The notes beneath the pieces were generated by a model. That model saw only the letters and a program-made list of their open reading frames with translations, was not told where the DNA came from and ran no database searches. Below, one piece after another: positions 11,876-23,052 of a stretch of 64,000 nt of DNA. Source of the DNA: Cylicocyclus nassatus (lineage: Eukaryota > Nematoda > Chromadorea > Rhabditida > Strongylidae). The position numbers were made by a program, and so were the translations under genes. The DNA is taken from the NCBI GenBank assembly GCA_958299035.1, contig CATQJL010000112.1, forward strand, positions 69,719,117-69,783,116, written 5' to 3'. The first letter of the stretch is position 1; each line of letters starts with the position of its first letter.

Positions 11876-12960
11876 TAAGAATCTGGAGTATGGACGGACA
11901 TGGATTAAGGGGAGCATAGTGCAAAGATTGTGGAAAAATCATTAGATAAGTTTTGCAAAATTTTTACATAGATCTTTTATAATTCTAGAAGGTATATAGT
12001 AATATTTCGGTTCCAAAACTCCTCCTCTCCTCATCGTCATGATCCATAGCAACGATGCTGGTCCTTTTGAGGAAGTATTTGCACTACAATCGAATAATCT
12101 GCGCAGCTGGCAGAATCAAGTGGGAATCGTAAAAATCGATAGTGGCAAAGGTGAAGTCGTTTCACCGTATCCATTTGCCACCGTGGCCCTTATGGGCAAT
12201 TGATGATGGATGCGAAATGCAAGTAAGGGTCGTACAAACTTCCTTTGCCTTTCACAGATACATGACCTCAGTCAGCTAAGTGTTTAAAGCTATCGATACA
12301 AAAGTGCATCAGTGCCATTATCATATGAGACTCAGTAAGAGGTTTACAGAGTATTTGAAAACAACAGCAGGTGCAGGTGTTCACACAGCTACAAAGCAGA
12401 AGAGCTATTCAACAAGCTCATCTCTTTTGTAGCTGTATGAGCAGCTGCTGTTAAACAAGCTGCTCACGAACCCCTACATACAGATGATACAATGCAACAG
12501 ATTTTAGGGCACGAGGACTTATATCTTTGAACTTTAAATGAAGCAGCGATTCATTTTGTTGGAAGAGATCACAAATCCTTGATATTCACATGCATTGAAC
12601 AAGATAATTTCAAACGCATGATTTAAAAATTGGCATTATCTGCGAGGTTTTTTGACGATTGCCTAGTATGTGTTCCAACCTCGATACCTGCTCGTTCTTT
12701 CAACTGCATGTATCCAAAACGATACTATGCACGAACAAGCATTGCACTGAGTTGTCGAACTTGGTAGGTCTTGAAATCACCATTTACAAGAGATAAGAAA
12801 GATTATCTTACCTAGCCATACATTGAAACCTAAGGCACCTTTATTTGCAGTATCACAAAAACATATCAATCATTCTCACAAATATTAATCGTGTAAGTGA
12901 CACATAGCTACCTCACCTTCATAGCTGCACAGCAAAAATGCTACTCATGTCAAGCTATAA
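11876..12960. other. Intergenic, no recognised gene
   Basis: Two short inverted words occur near 12380-12475 (AGCTACAAA/TTTGTAGCT and AGCAGCTGCTG). Nothing in either strand translates to a recognisable product. Confidence 0.45.
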
Positions 12961-13094
12961 AGAGCGCAAAAAGGCGAGTCTGCTCAGCTATATGCTGTTT
13001 GCGGGTTCTAGTATCGAATCACTGGCTAAACGAGTTGCGAAGAGGGATCTAGAACACTAAACCACTAGGCCTTACAGGAGGCTTTTTGCGCTCT
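12961..13094 (-). repeat. tRNA-like module inside a short inverted repeat
   Basis: The minus strand carries a tRNA-type internal promoter pattern: an A-box-like GCCTAGTGGTTTAGTG (about 13057-13071) followed by a B-box-like GATTCGATAC (about 13012-13023). A 13-bp inverted pair, AGAGCGCAAAAAG, brackets it (12961-12973 and 13082-13094). A cloverleaf with a proper acceptor stem was not found, so this is a tRNA-derived SINE or relic rather than a tRNA gene. Confidence 0.5.
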
Positions 13095-13189
13095 AGGTTT
13101 ACTAATTGTGCACTTGTGTGGAGGGAGAGGAAAGCTGCTTGCAGCTCTATAAAATCTCAGTAGACACGGGACCCGAGATATCTTTTGAG

Positions 13190-13770
13190 CGTCTTTCTTT
13201 GAGCATTTTTAGATGGTCTTCGGTACGCGTCTTATTACTCTTCGCAATGCTTGTCTTAGGCTTGCTTTGTACAGCGTAGATAGCCTTTTAAAAGCAGATC
13301 GAGTTGTACGCTCCTCTATGAGCCAGTAAAATTCGATATGGGATACTCCTCACCTCTTCATGAACGAATTCTTTTTAGGGTGACGGAAGTCACTTCTTGA
13401 GGACGTAACCATTGAAACATTGAGCAGGCTCCACTTTCGTTTGTGAGAATGTGGTCAATCTCATATAAGTCTTTCCATTAGCCGACTTCTCCGCTGGTAT
13501 TGTTCTCTTTATGAATGTAGCTTCCACAATTGAATCGTAAGGTGGAGAGACGCGGAATCAAACTGTTGCCTTTCCCCATCCTATGGCAGTTATCCGAGTT
13601 TTGCCTTCAAGTCCACCCATACAATCATGTAGAAGGGATTCTCAGTGGGCACTTTATTCCACATCCTCTTCGAGATAAAATGCAGCTCTGGATCATCAGC
13701 TGCTAATGTTAGAGAGCAGCATTTGATATTATTGATGGTCTTCTGACATGGAGTAAGAAGACAGGATGAC
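13190..13770 (-). pseudogene. Decayed RTE-type non-LTR retrotransposon (endonuclease region)
   Basis: Minus-strand translation, across several frame breaks, gives in the family order: a segment with AADDPELH (about 13678-13735), VDLKAKLG (about 13596-13618) and EIDHILTN (about 13439-13462). These correspond to conserved apurinic-type endonuclease segments of RTE elements (the family motifs being AADxSELD, GDFNAKLG and xEIDHILTN). The catalytic Gly-Asp-Phe-Asn has been changed, and stops interrupt every frame, so it is dead. The reverse-transcriptase part was not found. Confidence 0.65.
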
Positions 13771-14814
13771 CAATTGATGATGGGAGCAATTCATGGACTA
13801 AAAGACAACGCGATGGCAACATCGACCAAGCTCAACTTGCTTTTTCTAAAACCAATGTAATCAATAATTATCTCGACTCAATTTTCACACGAACTTTTTT
13901 GATGAAGAAATTTAGCTGTATAATTGTGCTTCCAGATGATTCCAGAAAAATCTAACGAGAAGTTGATGTCCGGCACCAACAGCATGACACTCCAAATACG
14001 TCGTCCACTGCTGCTACTCATGGCAGGTGTGTCAATACCTACGTGCTCTTTACTCGCTATACTCCTGTTAACATGTGAGTGCGCAGTTTCTTTCCATAAT
14101 TTTCAAGCAAGTTCCGTGAGATTCTATGATGTATAGTGTTTTTCACTTTCGACTCCTTGCAAATGATACACGCTAACTAGCGACCCTACAGGCGCTAGCA
14201 AGTGGGTCGGGGCAGATACAATATAAGGGCTTAGTTGTGACTATTAACACTGTTTAAGTTTGCTATTCCTTTCCTGAGAACATTTTTGCGAAAAGCATTC
14301 TACAAGAGGAGAACTGCTCGAAGAAGCGATAATCTCCACAAATCATTCAGCATTTCTCGAAATTCCTGCTACAATAATGCATAGAGAATATTATTTTCCT
14401 CTCGTTTACCACGCTCTTTCTGCAAAATTCCCCTCCTCTAACAAGACAGACAGACAAGACATTGTAAGACATTGTAAGAGACATTCAGATAACCCCCCCC
14501 CCGCCCACTTTTCTACCCTCTCACAGAGAAGTTGCTCTTCCAGTTCTTCTCAACAAATTCCATAGAAAATCGTTAAGTAAGTAGCAGAACACCTATAGTT
14601 GGAAATAGAAATACACCCATAACAACTATGCCATGAAAAACACTTTTCTCTCAAAATCAATCCCGACAGCAACGAAATCAATCGTGTAAGAACTTTTTCA
14701 GAGAGTTTTTCAATTTTTTCGCCAAAGGAATGTGAAGTTTTACCACAAAAGGAGATCCCTCCCCGAAAAGCATGACTGGGCCATCTAAAGACCGTCAATC
14801 AACATTCAAAAAAT
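13771..14814. other. Intergenic, no recognised gene
   Basis: A C-run near 14490-14503 and a short tandem word (GACATTGTAAGA, 14457-14480) are the only regular structures. No supported coding frame. Confidence 0.45.
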
Positions 14815-15840
14815 TTGTTTCCCTGTCCGATCAAATTGCCCTACGTGCCGCTAAACCAATATTATCTATCTGAAAGACAGTTCATGCCCTACGTGCCGCT
14901 TGAAGACCGTTTCAAAATTATAAGAACTGCCCCAAACGTACAAAAATCTATTTCCCTGTCCGATCGAGTTGCCCTACGTGCCGCTTACAGACCGACAATA
15001 ACTATTCAAAAAGGAAATTTATACCCTATGTGCCGCTTGGAGACCGTATATATAAGAAGAACTAACTACGACTCAAACAAGAAGAAAACAACGAATTTAA
15101 GTATTTACAGCGTATTTTCAAATTGCCGTACATGTCACTTTAGGATTTTCAATTCTGAGAACTGCCCCAAACGCACAAAAATCTGTTTCCCTGCCCGATT
15201 GAGTTGCCCTACGTGCCGCTTACAGACCGATAGTAATATGCCCTATGCGCCGTTTGAAGACCGTTTAAAAATTATAAGAACTGCCCCAAACATACAAAAA
15301 TCTATTTTCCTGTCCGATCAAGTTGCCCTACGTGCCGCTTACAGACCGATAGTAACTATTTAAAAAAAAAGTTTTTGCCCTATGTGCCGCTTGAAGAACG
15401 TATATATATAAGAAAAACGAACCTTACGACTCTACAGAAGGAAAACAACGAAATCAAATATTTACAGCGTATTCTCAAACTGCCGTACGTGCCACTTTAG
15501 GACCTTCAATTTTGAGAACTGCCCCAAATATACAAAAATCTATTTCCCTGCCCGATCGAGTTGCCCTACGTGCCGCTTACAGACCGACAGTATCTATTCA
15601 AAAAGAAAGTTTTTGCACTATGTGCCGCTTGAAGAATGTATATATAAGAAAAACGAACCTTACGACTCTACAGAAGGAAAACAACGAAATCAAATATTTA
15701 CAGCGTATTTTCAAATTGTCGTACATGTCACTTTAGGATGTTCAATTCTGAGAACTGCCCCAAACGCACAAAATCTGTTTCCCTGCGCAATTGAGTTGCC
15801 CTACGTGCCGCTTACAGACCGATACCTAGTTGAAAGCACC
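14815..15840. repeat. Complex tandem repeat (about 120/235 bp units)
   Basis: GAACTGCCCCAAA recurs at 14924, 15159, 15279, 15517 and 15752, giving steps of 235, 120, 238 and 235 bp, so a unit of about 355 bp is built from a 120-bp and a 235-bp part. Inside, the 18-bp core CCCTACGTGCCGCTTAGA-like word occurs about ten times. A 182-codon open frame spans much of it (14815-15363), but its protein is only the translated repeat, so I do not call a gene. Confidence 0.8.
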
Positions 15841-17504
15841 AGCGGGACTCAGTTACACAGGCAAAGCAAGTCCGTTGTTAGATAAACGCTTATAAAAGTA
15901 CAAGCGAGGCCAAGTTACTGACGCACTTTCTTGTCTACACGCGGAAGCAAGATAATCCTAAAGTGACTGTTCTTAGCGAGAGCATTTTTACCAAGAGTTG
16001 AGAACATAGATGAATTTAGCTCAAGTCACGCTGTTACGCAATTTGGCATCATTTCAAAAGCAACTAATACAATTACAACATATTTGGAGGACATATTCTG
16101 GAATAACAAGCTCGAAAAAGAAGGAGGTACAATTATTAACACACCCGGACACTGGCGACCCATTCTCAAAATCATTGCGACTTCATGATTGCCTTTCGAA
16201 ATACGTGTGACCCTTTTACGAAAATATGCTTGGTCACTCGTTTTGAAACTTGGCAGCGTTCCAAAACGCATGCCACTTGGCAGCAATCCAAAGACGAAGA
16301 TCAGTGTATTTCATCATAATTTCTCCGTCTGCTGCCTCCGTTTGCCATGTTCCACGAACCAGGGGTGTTAATGGGTAAACAGCGATTCCAAAATATATTA
16401 CGTAGTGATTTTCGCAGGTGTTGGTCTAACAGCACACTCGAAGGACTCGGAAACAGAAATTCCAGAAGTTGCAAACTATCAAAAAGAAAGGTTATTACAC
16501 ACTTTTCAATCAAGGAAGCTTAGTTCGATTGTACTTCCCCAATATGTCATAATGTTATCGAAGGTAGAGATGTTAAGCAGGCCTGAAGCAGAGCATTGAT
16601 TAGAATCTTCTGCGCCATGGAGGTTTGTAAAGATAGAAGATAGCCCAGAAAACTCGATGATAGGTGTAAAAATCGAATATTTGAGACGCAAACACCTTTG
16701 GAAGTGTACAATGATTCATTAGCAAATATGAGTCAGGTTTGCAATTTCAGCAATGTTTAGTAACAGAGAAGGCACTAAGACTTGAACTGCTAATGGTATG
16801 AAATGGAAATTCAGAAAAGGCCAGAGCTCATCATGGGACAAACTTGAGCTGAAAAATAATCATTTTACCTTGAATTCTCAAATATTCTGTCAGTCCGCAA
16901 GTTCGTGCTATTTTTCAGACCTATGCTTGAACCACTTTAAGGATAGACAAGCGCTCTAGACAACGTTCGATGCAGAATTTCTTCCCCTTTTTAACGGCTA
17001 TGTTCTTGTTCAAATTCCTTGGATGTTCGCTCGAATATTCGTCAGAATAAATCGTCAACTCATAGTTTTTACTCATCTTGAGTTTGGCTATTTTGAAATT
17101 TCCTTTTGGACTAGCTCTGATAATTATATTCAATGAACAAAACGCAATACATTACACAATTCTGGTATCTCTAGTTGGCTTTTCAAATTTTGAAAATATT
17201 TCTCCAACGCTATCAATTTCCATATTTGGGCATACCGATCCTTACAGAACAATAAACGGCGAGCAATAAGATGTCACTCGAGGCAGTTTTTCCCCTCTTT
17301 CTGCTGATTTCTTTCCTTGCTGATCAAAATTTGAGGAGAAATTATAATTCTTGTTACCAGCTCGTCCCAGGCTGTATCCAAAACATTCGGAATCCAATGT
17401 TCCAAATCGCTAAACGCTTTATTCTTTGCTAAAATTAGCGATACGTTTTAAGCTGTTCTTGGAAGCTTCAAATTCCGAAGATTTACTAGTGTTTTGAGCG
17501 TTTG
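15841..17504. other. Intergenic; mariner relic near 16910-17000
   Basis: No gene is recognised. The part around 16921-17000 is an inverted, diverged copy of the segments at 19490-19570 and 28230-28320 (shared words around GACAAGCGCTCTA and GAAGAAATTCTGC), so it belongs to an old mariner-like family. Confidence 0.5.
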
Positions 17505-17506
17505 TA

Positions 17507-18545
17507 TTACCCTATTTTCAGGTGTATAAGCCGCACCCTTTTCACTCTAAAGGCGAACACGCCAAAAGACTGACTGTCATCATGGAGCGCGTTAAGTGAG
17601 AGCAGTATGCGACAAGGCGACCGCTTCGCGAGACATATGCGCGGCGGCACGCCTGGGTCTGCTCGCGTTTAGAGCAAAAAGGGTGCGGCTTATACACCTG
17701 AAAATAGGGTAGGTAGTCCCGAAAGTTTTGTCGGTTTCTCATCAACCATTGCAACTCACAGAACACCAATCCATGGGCAAGCTGAATACCGTTTGATTTA
17801 GATTTTTATCCTCTTTCATACAGCTATATTTCCTCTCTGATATACCCTGTCTTTGCAATGTTATCGCCATGGCTTTTTGAGCAGCTCAGCAGCAACACCA
17901 AATCTTTCCTAAATTTTAAAAATTTTTACACTAATGTTTCAGAGAGCGCTGGTGACTGTTATGTAGAGAAAGCCTTTGGCTATATTGTGTTTATTTTAGA
18001 TTACATGGGCCACGTTTACCAAGTACGTTACAATTAATTATTCAATAAAAACCGCGACTATTTAATTACATTTACCACGTAAAGTACCGAAAATTCCAAA
18101 AAGCTGCTTTTTCAAGGCAAATCAAACTTGGTCATGTTGCATGAATGATGTAAAGTTTCCGTGTATTTGCTGCAGTTGCGTGTTTCATGACTTTACCAAA
18201 TATCGAAACCTCTTAAGAAATATTTTTTTCAAACTATAAACAGCAGATTAGGAGAATCTAAAAATGTAGCCTTGTAGTCCAAGAATTCCTCTATCAGAAT
18301 CATACTTAACCATTTCGGAAACTTCAGAATGAAATTTTTGTAGCCGATCTTTGACTAGATAAGATTGGCAGATGGAGAATTTTAACAAATATCAAAAAAA
18401 GCATACAAGATTGTGGCTCGATAATGTATCCGTAAGAAAGAGAAAAAAAACTGCATCGAATGTATGTTGAAACTCATTCAGGCCTTTATTGTGCGTGGTT
18501 TTATAGTGGTTTTAAAAAACCGACAAAACTTTCGGGACGACCTAA
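17507..18545. mobile_element. Non-autonomous mariner-like element, copy 2, split by a MITE
   Basis: This is the same family as 950-1798: the right end is GGTTTTAAAAAACCGACAAA... to GGACGACCTAA at 18545, and the left end is TTA (17507-17509) continued as GGTAGTCCCGAAAG at 17712. The gap is a 200-bp MITE inserted in the TA of the terminal repeat. TA flanks the whole (17505-17506 and 18546-18547). Internal sequence aligns with copy 1 over its full length with many substitutions; no transposase frame. Confidence 0.85.
17510..17709. mobile_element. 200-bp TA-target MITE nested in the mariner end
   Basis: The ends are perfect inverted repeats (CCCTATTTTCAGGTGTATAA and complement), flanked by TA (17508-17509 and 17710-17711). 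The core is GC-rich and CpG-rich. Its target TA is the second and third base of the mariner end, so it arrived later than the mariner. Confidence 0.9.
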
Positions 18546-18549
18546 TATA

Positions 18550-19239
18550 CAGAGTGTCCCAAAAAGATGTGCACACTGTTTGATCGTTAATAACTCTCTT
18601 TCTTTCATGTCATTTACCGAGCTTGAGGTACCGTTCTGTAGAGCGAGGATCAACTTAGATTTACAGTATAGAAATAATCACTAATCATTTTTCGTTACTG
18701 TAGGATTACGGTATGAACTTTTAGCTTACAGCGCCACTGTGGAATAGGCCATTTGATGGAATAATTTCAAAAAAATCTGAAAATTTGTGTGGCAAGGTTT
18801 TCAGGCGTGCCAATTTCACTACATGACTTTTCATGAGTTTTTCAAGCTTTCTTGATGGCGTATTCACATTTCTGACGAACATTAGATAAACAATGGTCAC
18901 CCTAAATCCGAAGTAACTTTTGGAAGAAGCACTATACTGAATTGCAAGTTTCATATTTAGAGTCAGCGACTTCGACTAGCCCACTCCAAGAGTTTCTGGC
19001 TTGTTTGGCTTTCTTTCTGAGGCAAATACCGGCGAAATACCGCTTGGAATGGCTTGAAATCCTCCTCGAAGTTCCTACCGTAATCTTACAGTAATGAAGA
19101 GAGATCGATCATTCGCTCCACGCAGCAAATCTAAGTTAAACCTCGCTCTATAGAATGACACCTCAAGCTCGGCAAAAGACATGAAAGCAGGAGAGTTATT
19201 AACGATCAAACAGTGTGCACATCTTATTGGGGCACCCTG
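18550..19239. mobile_element. Mariner-like element with GTGTCCC ends, copy 1
   Basis: Inverted ends CAGAGTGTCCCAAAAAGATG and its near complement ending GGGGCACCCTG are flanked by TA (18548-18549 and 19240-19241). The subterminal ACTGTTTGATCGTTAATAAC is inverted at the other end. It is 690 bp. A relative of 675 bp is at 47715-48389. No transposase frame. Confidence 0.8.
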
Positions 19240-19241
19240 TA

Positions 19242-20335
19242 TTTTACGATTTCATAGAAGTGGAGGTTTCTGGAAACTTATTTTAAAAGATAAAAGCTGT
19301 TTGAAGAGGTAAAAATATGTCGTATTGCATTTTGTTCATTCTATTCAATTGTTATCAAAAGTAATCCAAAAGTTGAAAATGGAAGTTATAAAAAATAGTC
19401 AAACTCAAGATGGGTGAAAACCATAGGTTACAGATTCTGGCGATTATTTGAGGGGACATCAAAGGGATCGGAACAATAACATAGCCATTAGAAATGGGAA
19501 GAAATTCTGCACCGAACACTACTTAGAGCGCTTGTCTATCCTTATTCTAAGTGGTTCAAGCATGGTTCTGTAAAACAGCACAGTCTTTCAGACCGATCTA
19601 ATATATAGTCAATCATCAATGTAAATATTGCTGTTACTTGAAAACAAGGTCGAAAAAGAAGTGTACAAAGAGCCGCAAAAGCACATGAGAAAGCAGCCTC
19701 ATCTCGTCACAAAGCGCTTTCTGACCTCGGCAACGTTGCCAGCAATTTAGCTAGCAGCCTTATAATCAACAGAATCATATAAGATGTCGCAGTGTTTTGT
19801 TGAGAACTTGTAAAAATCTCTAGACTCAAATACCCCGTCCTCTCTGCTGCTCTCCCTTTGCTAATCATCGCTTAGACTTGTCTCGCTAACAGCGTCCCTT
19901 CCACCAAGCATTTGACTTTGTACTTCCTCTGCTCAAAATTTTCCGAACCATTCCAAAACGCACAAACCAGAGTCCTTCGAAGTTTACGCGCGGAACATCA
20001 TCAAGCTCTATTTTTCCATCGAATCTGGCAAAAGATCTTCTTTTGAAATTCTTACATTTTTCCTTGAGTTCAGTCCCTTTGAAGAGGTTTTTTCGTGCAT
20101 TTGATAAGTACAGTGTTTGACTATAATGCAAACAACACCGCCGAGCTCACTCTTTTCGATTGTGGCGGAATGATATCAGCAAAGAGCTGCAAGAAAGTAC
20201 CTCTTTCTACACATGTGTTTTTTAACGAAATTTGCAATCATTTTATGTGTGATTGCTTGAAAGGATAAGTACGATGAATAACTATATCACTAGTAGGATA
20301 AAAGATCATACCCATTTGCGACGAACGCTCAAAAA
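19242..20335. other. Intergenic; diverged mariner relic 19320-19615
   Basis: The stretch from 19320 to 19615 shares many words with 28080-28430 (for example around GACATCAAAGG and GAAGAAAT) and ends near a GACCGATCTAATATA string, the decayed right end of that family. The remainder has no recognisable feature. Confidence 0.5.
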
Positions 20336-20589
20336 CTCCTTGAAGGCACTGTCCGGGCAAAAATTCGATTTTGAGATTTTGTGCTTACCCGGGCCTATTC
20401 ACTACGCTGAATCGGAAAATGCACATTGGAGAGCGCGAAAACGGCGAACGGCTCTAACACAGGAGGAAAATCAGCAGGTGGGCGGGGTCCTCCCCACTGT
20501 GAATTCACGCTCCCAGCTTCCGGAGCGATCTTCTCGCTTCCTGTTTCAAGTCAATCATTGGCACTTGGCCGGTAGCGATATCAGGGTAG

Positions 20590-20975
20590 CAGTGGCGGTC
20601 CGAGGGGGGGGGATCGGGGGGGGGGGGGGGGCGCGCGTCCCCCCCCCCCCCCCCGAGAATGGGTCGCAAAATTTTTGAAACTTACCTATATGGATTATAA
20701 AAATGTGCAAACGACTTGTTTATTTTTGTAAATAATTAAAATGGTTTTTAAAATTTTTTAAAAATTCAAATTAGCCTTATAAAAAAAATTTTTTTCGGGG
20801 GCGTGACTGACGCCACGCTCCCTTTTTCCAGATTTTAGGGGTTGGGGACCCGCAAAAATTTTGAAAAGTACTCCTAAAATTTTTTCGGAGTGCGTGGCTA
20901 ACGCCACGCACCTTCATTTGAAAAAAATTTTTCCGCGCCCCCCCCCCCCGGTCCGAAATCCTGGGACCGCCACTG
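20590..20975. mobile_element. hAT-type MITE (CAGTGGCG family), copy 2
   Basis: Ends are CAGTGGCGGTCC and GGACCGCCACTG; the 8-bp target duplication CAGGGTAG is on both sides (20582-20589 and 20976-20983). Long G and C runs sit near the left end, and the remainder matches the family core. Several frames of about 65-140 codons here are translated repeat, not genes. Confidence 0.9.
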
Positions 20976-21226
20976 CAGGGTAGCCAGCGGAATCGAGAAG
21001 ACCGCTCTGGAAGCTGGGAGCGTGCGGGCCTATTCGCTACGCTGAATCCGAAAATGCACATTGGAGAGCTCGAAAATGGCGAAAACGGCTCTAATACGGA
21101 AGGGAAATCAGCAGGTGGGCGGGGTCCTCCCCACTGTGAATTCACGCTCCCAGCTTCCGGAGCGATCTTCTCGCTTCCTGTTTCAAGTCAATCATTGGCA
21201 CTTGGCCGGTAGCGATATCAGGGTAG

Positions 21227-21608
21227 CAGTGGCGGTCCGAGGGGGGGGGGATCGGGGGGGGGGGCGCGCGTCCCCCCCCCCCCCCCGAGAATGGGTCGCA
21301 AAATTTTTGAAACTTACCTATATGGATTATAAAAATGTGCAAACGACTTGTTTATTTTTGTAAATAATTAAAATGGTTTTTAAAATTTTTTAAAAATTCA
21401 AATTAGCCTTATAAAAAAAATTTTTTTCGGGGGCGTGACTGACGCCACGCTCCCTTTTTCCAGATTTTAGGGGTTGGGGACCCGCAAAAATTTTGAAAAG
21501 TACTCCTAAAATTTTTTCGGAGTGCGTGGCTAACGCCACGCACCTTCATTTGAAAAAAATTTTTCCGCGCCCCCCCCCCCCCGGTCCGAAATCCTGGGAC
21601 CGCCACTG
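21227..21608. mobile_element. hAT-type MITE (CAGTGGCG family), copy 3
   Basis: Identical to copy 2 except for homopolymer lengths, with the same CAGGGTAG flanks (21219-21226 and 21609-21616). It is therefore a product of the local tandem duplication, not an independent insertion. Confidence 0.9.
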
Positions 21609-21934
21609 CAGGGTAGCCAGCGGAATCGAGAAGACCGCTCTGGAAGCTGGGAGCGTGCGGGCCTATTCGCTACGCTGAATCCGAAAATGCACATTGGAGA
21701 GCTCGAAAATGGCGAAAACGGCTCTAATACGGAAGGGAAATCAGCAGGTGGGCGGGGTCCTCCCCACTGTAAATTCACGCTCCCAGCTTCCATAGCGATT
21801 TTCTCTATTCCGATTTCGAGTCATGTATTCGCACCTGGCCGGTGGAGACCTCAGGGTGCTAGAGGAATTGGGAAGATCCTAGAAGCTGGGACTGCGAAAT
21901 TCACAGTGGGAAGGACCTCGCCCACCTGCTAAGT

Positions 21935-23052
21935 AACCCTCATATCGACAAACAATTCGCGGGTGCACTTGCATTTGGGATCTACAGAAACGAAACAAAG
22001 AGGCCTTCTATGTACTGATTGTTCAAGCCTAGTTATGAAGCGACTAATTTATTTGTTTACCAATAAGCGGTGCGAATCGGCTTTGTACCATCGAAAAGTT
22101 TTTTGTTCGTGCATCGAGAATGCTGGAAAAATGCCGAAGGAACTTTCAGCCTGCGAACTGCACTCATTCAAACGTGAAATCAAGAGCAGAATTGAATGAT
22201 TCCTTTCTATGCAAGTAGAACTCGCTTCCAAACCGTTTCATGCTCATTCTTGCCAGCCGTGTGCATTTCTGATTCTCGATCAGCGCATGTGTTCAGAAAA
22301 TGAGAGAGCATGAAACCTAATGTAAATTCTGTTGATTGAAATTCACTCCCCTATAAAAAGCTCAAGAAAGCGGGTAAATCCAATTTTCTTGTTGTGCTCA
22401 AATGTGAGAAAACTTCGTTTTTCTGATCCAAGAATTTCAGAATAACAGATCGCGAATTTTATTGTTATTTTCAAGAGAAAGAAAACCTAAACTCATCTCT
22501 ATAGCCATCAAAGCATGAGACAGAAGTTTATAGAAATTTGGAGAAATGAGCTTTCGAAGATTCAGCCAAATTAGGGCATAACTGTTCTTCACTGATAGTA
22601 GAATATTTTGAGTGGCTGGTAGATGATAATTAGAGCTTCCGAACCACTGCCCCTCAAAAACCATAGACAAAAAAAAACAAGAAAAGTTGCCAAAGGGATT
22701 TGCATAGAAAGCGAATTCGACCAATTCATTTAGTCTAATATTTCTCAGAGTGTTCAGGAAAACATTGCACTGTACTGTTTTTGTACTTTTATTGGCCTAC
22801 AAAACCTATATGCGCGCGATCCAAAAGTAACAATCCATAACTATGTAAATCGTATTTATTCATAGTCATCAGATGAAATTTTGAAAAGAAATTTATCGAG
22901 TACTATATAACAAGTATATAAGAGCATTATTAGCAAAATGGAATGGACGAGGACACATTGCAATTGGGCACTGAACTGCGACGACGATGAAACATAACAG
23001 GTAGACTAAGGACCTGTTGTCCCAAATATAATCTCGATGACAACACAGTCGA
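21935..23052. other. Intergenic 3' flank of the thioesterase gene
   Basis: No supported gene. AT-rich sequence with scattered short frames on both strands. Confidence 0.45.

Larger units (their letters stand above)
20396..21800. repeat. Tandem duplication of a 633-bp segment, about 2.2 copies
   Basis: GCCTATTC(A/G)CTACGCTGAATC occurs at 20396, 21028 and 21661, and the sequence between is almost identical. Each full unit contains one complete hAT MITE with the same 8-bp target duplication, so the duplication followed the insertion. Words such as GCAGGTGGGCG at 20476 recur inverted near 21915, suggesting that the host segment is itself an inverted-repeat element. Confidence 0.85.

Noticed and set aside
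14815..15363. A 182-codon protein-coding gene
   Set aside because: The frame is entirely made of the tandem repeat and starts at a non-ATG codon or inside a unit.
14815..15840. CRISPR-like array
   Set aside because: Repeats are long, variable and without unique spacers of constant length; the genome is eukaryotic.
16026..16513. Coding exons on the minus strand near 16.0-16.5 kb
   Set aside because: Some stretches look protein-like, but frames break often and no family is recognised; not enough support for a feature.
20253..21793. Several 65-140 codon frames with poly-Gly or poly-Pro
   Set aside because: They are translations of the tandemly duplicated hAT MITE G/C runs and recur identically in each copy.
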